Below, in pieces: positions 24,140-24,220 of a stretch of DNA of 24,220 nt. The DNA lies in assembly GCA_910586295.1 (NCBI GenBank), contig CAJUGE010000054.1:1-24220 (forward strand), written 5' to 3'. The notes under the pieces are model-generated. The model saw only the letters and a program-made list of their open reading frames with translations. It was not told the origin of the DNA and searched no databases. The position numbers and the translations under genes were made by a program. Position 1 is the first letter of the stretch. Each line of letters starts with the position of its first letter. The stretch is from an uncultured Bacilli bacterium (lineage in GTDB: Bacteria; Bacillota_I; Bacilli_A; RF39; UBA660).

Positions 24140-24220
24140 TGATAAAATGAATCCGTTGCTTGTGGAGATAAGGCAATGCTGAGGAGCAACCTGAGCACAT
24201 AAGCAATGTTATACGGAAAA
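24140..24220 (+). other. Possible structured RNA with its own extended -10, cut by the window edge
   Basis: An extended -10 (TGATAAAAT, 24140-24148) on the plus strand precedes an unusually GC-balanced stretch with no open frame. The segment starting near 24153 can fold on itself: TTGCTT (24156-24161) pairs with AAGCAA (24201-24206), GTG (24162-24164) with CAC (24196-24198), and CCG with CGG (24214-24216). The overlapping GTTGCT (24155-24160) can instead pair with AGCAAC (24185-24190). It does not match any RNA family I know well. The 206 bases from 24015 to here hold no coding sequence. Confidence 0.3.

Noticed and set aside
24153..24220. TPP riboswitch, because CTGAG, CAACCTGA and GTTATAC resemble parts of the THI box
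   Set aside because: The pieces are wrongly spaced, the P5-type CTGGxTAATxCCAG hairpin is missing, and no thiamine gene lies near.
1..24220. CRISPR array, tRNA, rRNA, insertion sequence or attachment site
   Set aside because: No regularly spaced long repeats, clover-leaf-like segments with CCA ends, transposase frames or flanking inverted repeats were found by reading; short genes of this kind could still be missed without a search.

Overview
The window is very AT-rich (roughly a quarter G+C by eye). Its strong AGGAGG-type ribosome sites, TATAAT promoters and surface-polymer gene content point to a low-GC Bacillota, probably an uncultured host-associated Bacilli or Clostridia lineage. TGA works as a stop (ATGA overlaps at 19401-19404 and 22220-22223), so the Mycoplasma code does not apply. 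Almost every gene is on the minus strand, so the locus reads from right to left.

Right part (24014 down to 15991): a surface glycopolymer and phospholipid block. It holds a hexapeptide-repeat acyltransferase, an O-antigen ligase/polymerase-like membrane protein, a GT-C membrane protein, a TagO/WecA-type polyprenyl-phosphate sugar-1-phosphate transferase, GpsA (glycerol-3-phosphate dehydrogenase), a PssA-like CDP-alcohol phosphatidyltransferase, and an OpgB/LtaS-type phosphoglycerol transferase. Lipid-linked polymer initiation, glycerol phosphate supply and phosphoglycerol transfer therefore sit side by side.

Middle (15954 to 14814): a plus-strand Fic-domain gene broken by two in-frame stops and two one-base deletions, followed by a strong hairpin shared with the end of the opposing phosphoglycerol transferase gene.

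Centre-left (14679 down to 5253): a polysaccharide assembly and export cluster. A GT2 enzyme comes first. Then an operon from a good sigma-A promoter encodes a Wzm/TagG permease, a Wzt/TagH ATPase without a C-terminal glycan-binding domain, a GT2-GT4 double glycosyltransferase and an 844-residue GT-C protein with a large soluble C-terminal part. A second small operon encodes GT4 and GT2 enzymes.

Left part (5143 down to the window edge): a stand-alone AAA/DUF4143 ATPase preceded by three evenly spaced 9-bp repeats. Next is a translationally coupled UbiA-type phosphoribosyl/prenyl transferase and HAD phosphatase pair that may make a polyprenyl-phosphate pentose, a donor type used by GT-C enzymes. 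Last is a tight three-gene unit of an OLD/AAA15-like ATPase, a TOPRIM-like protein and a UPF0158 protein, which looks like a candidate anti-phage or nucleic-acid-sensing module.

The most interesting leads are that three-gene module, the possible polyprenyl-phosphate-pentose route feeding GT-C enzymes, the 844-residue fusion, the evenly spaced repeats ahead of the DUF4143 gene, and a possible structured RNA cut by the right edge. No tRNA, rRNA, CRISPR array or insertion sequence was seen. Apart from the degraded Fic gene, no stretch over 300 bases lacks a gene.
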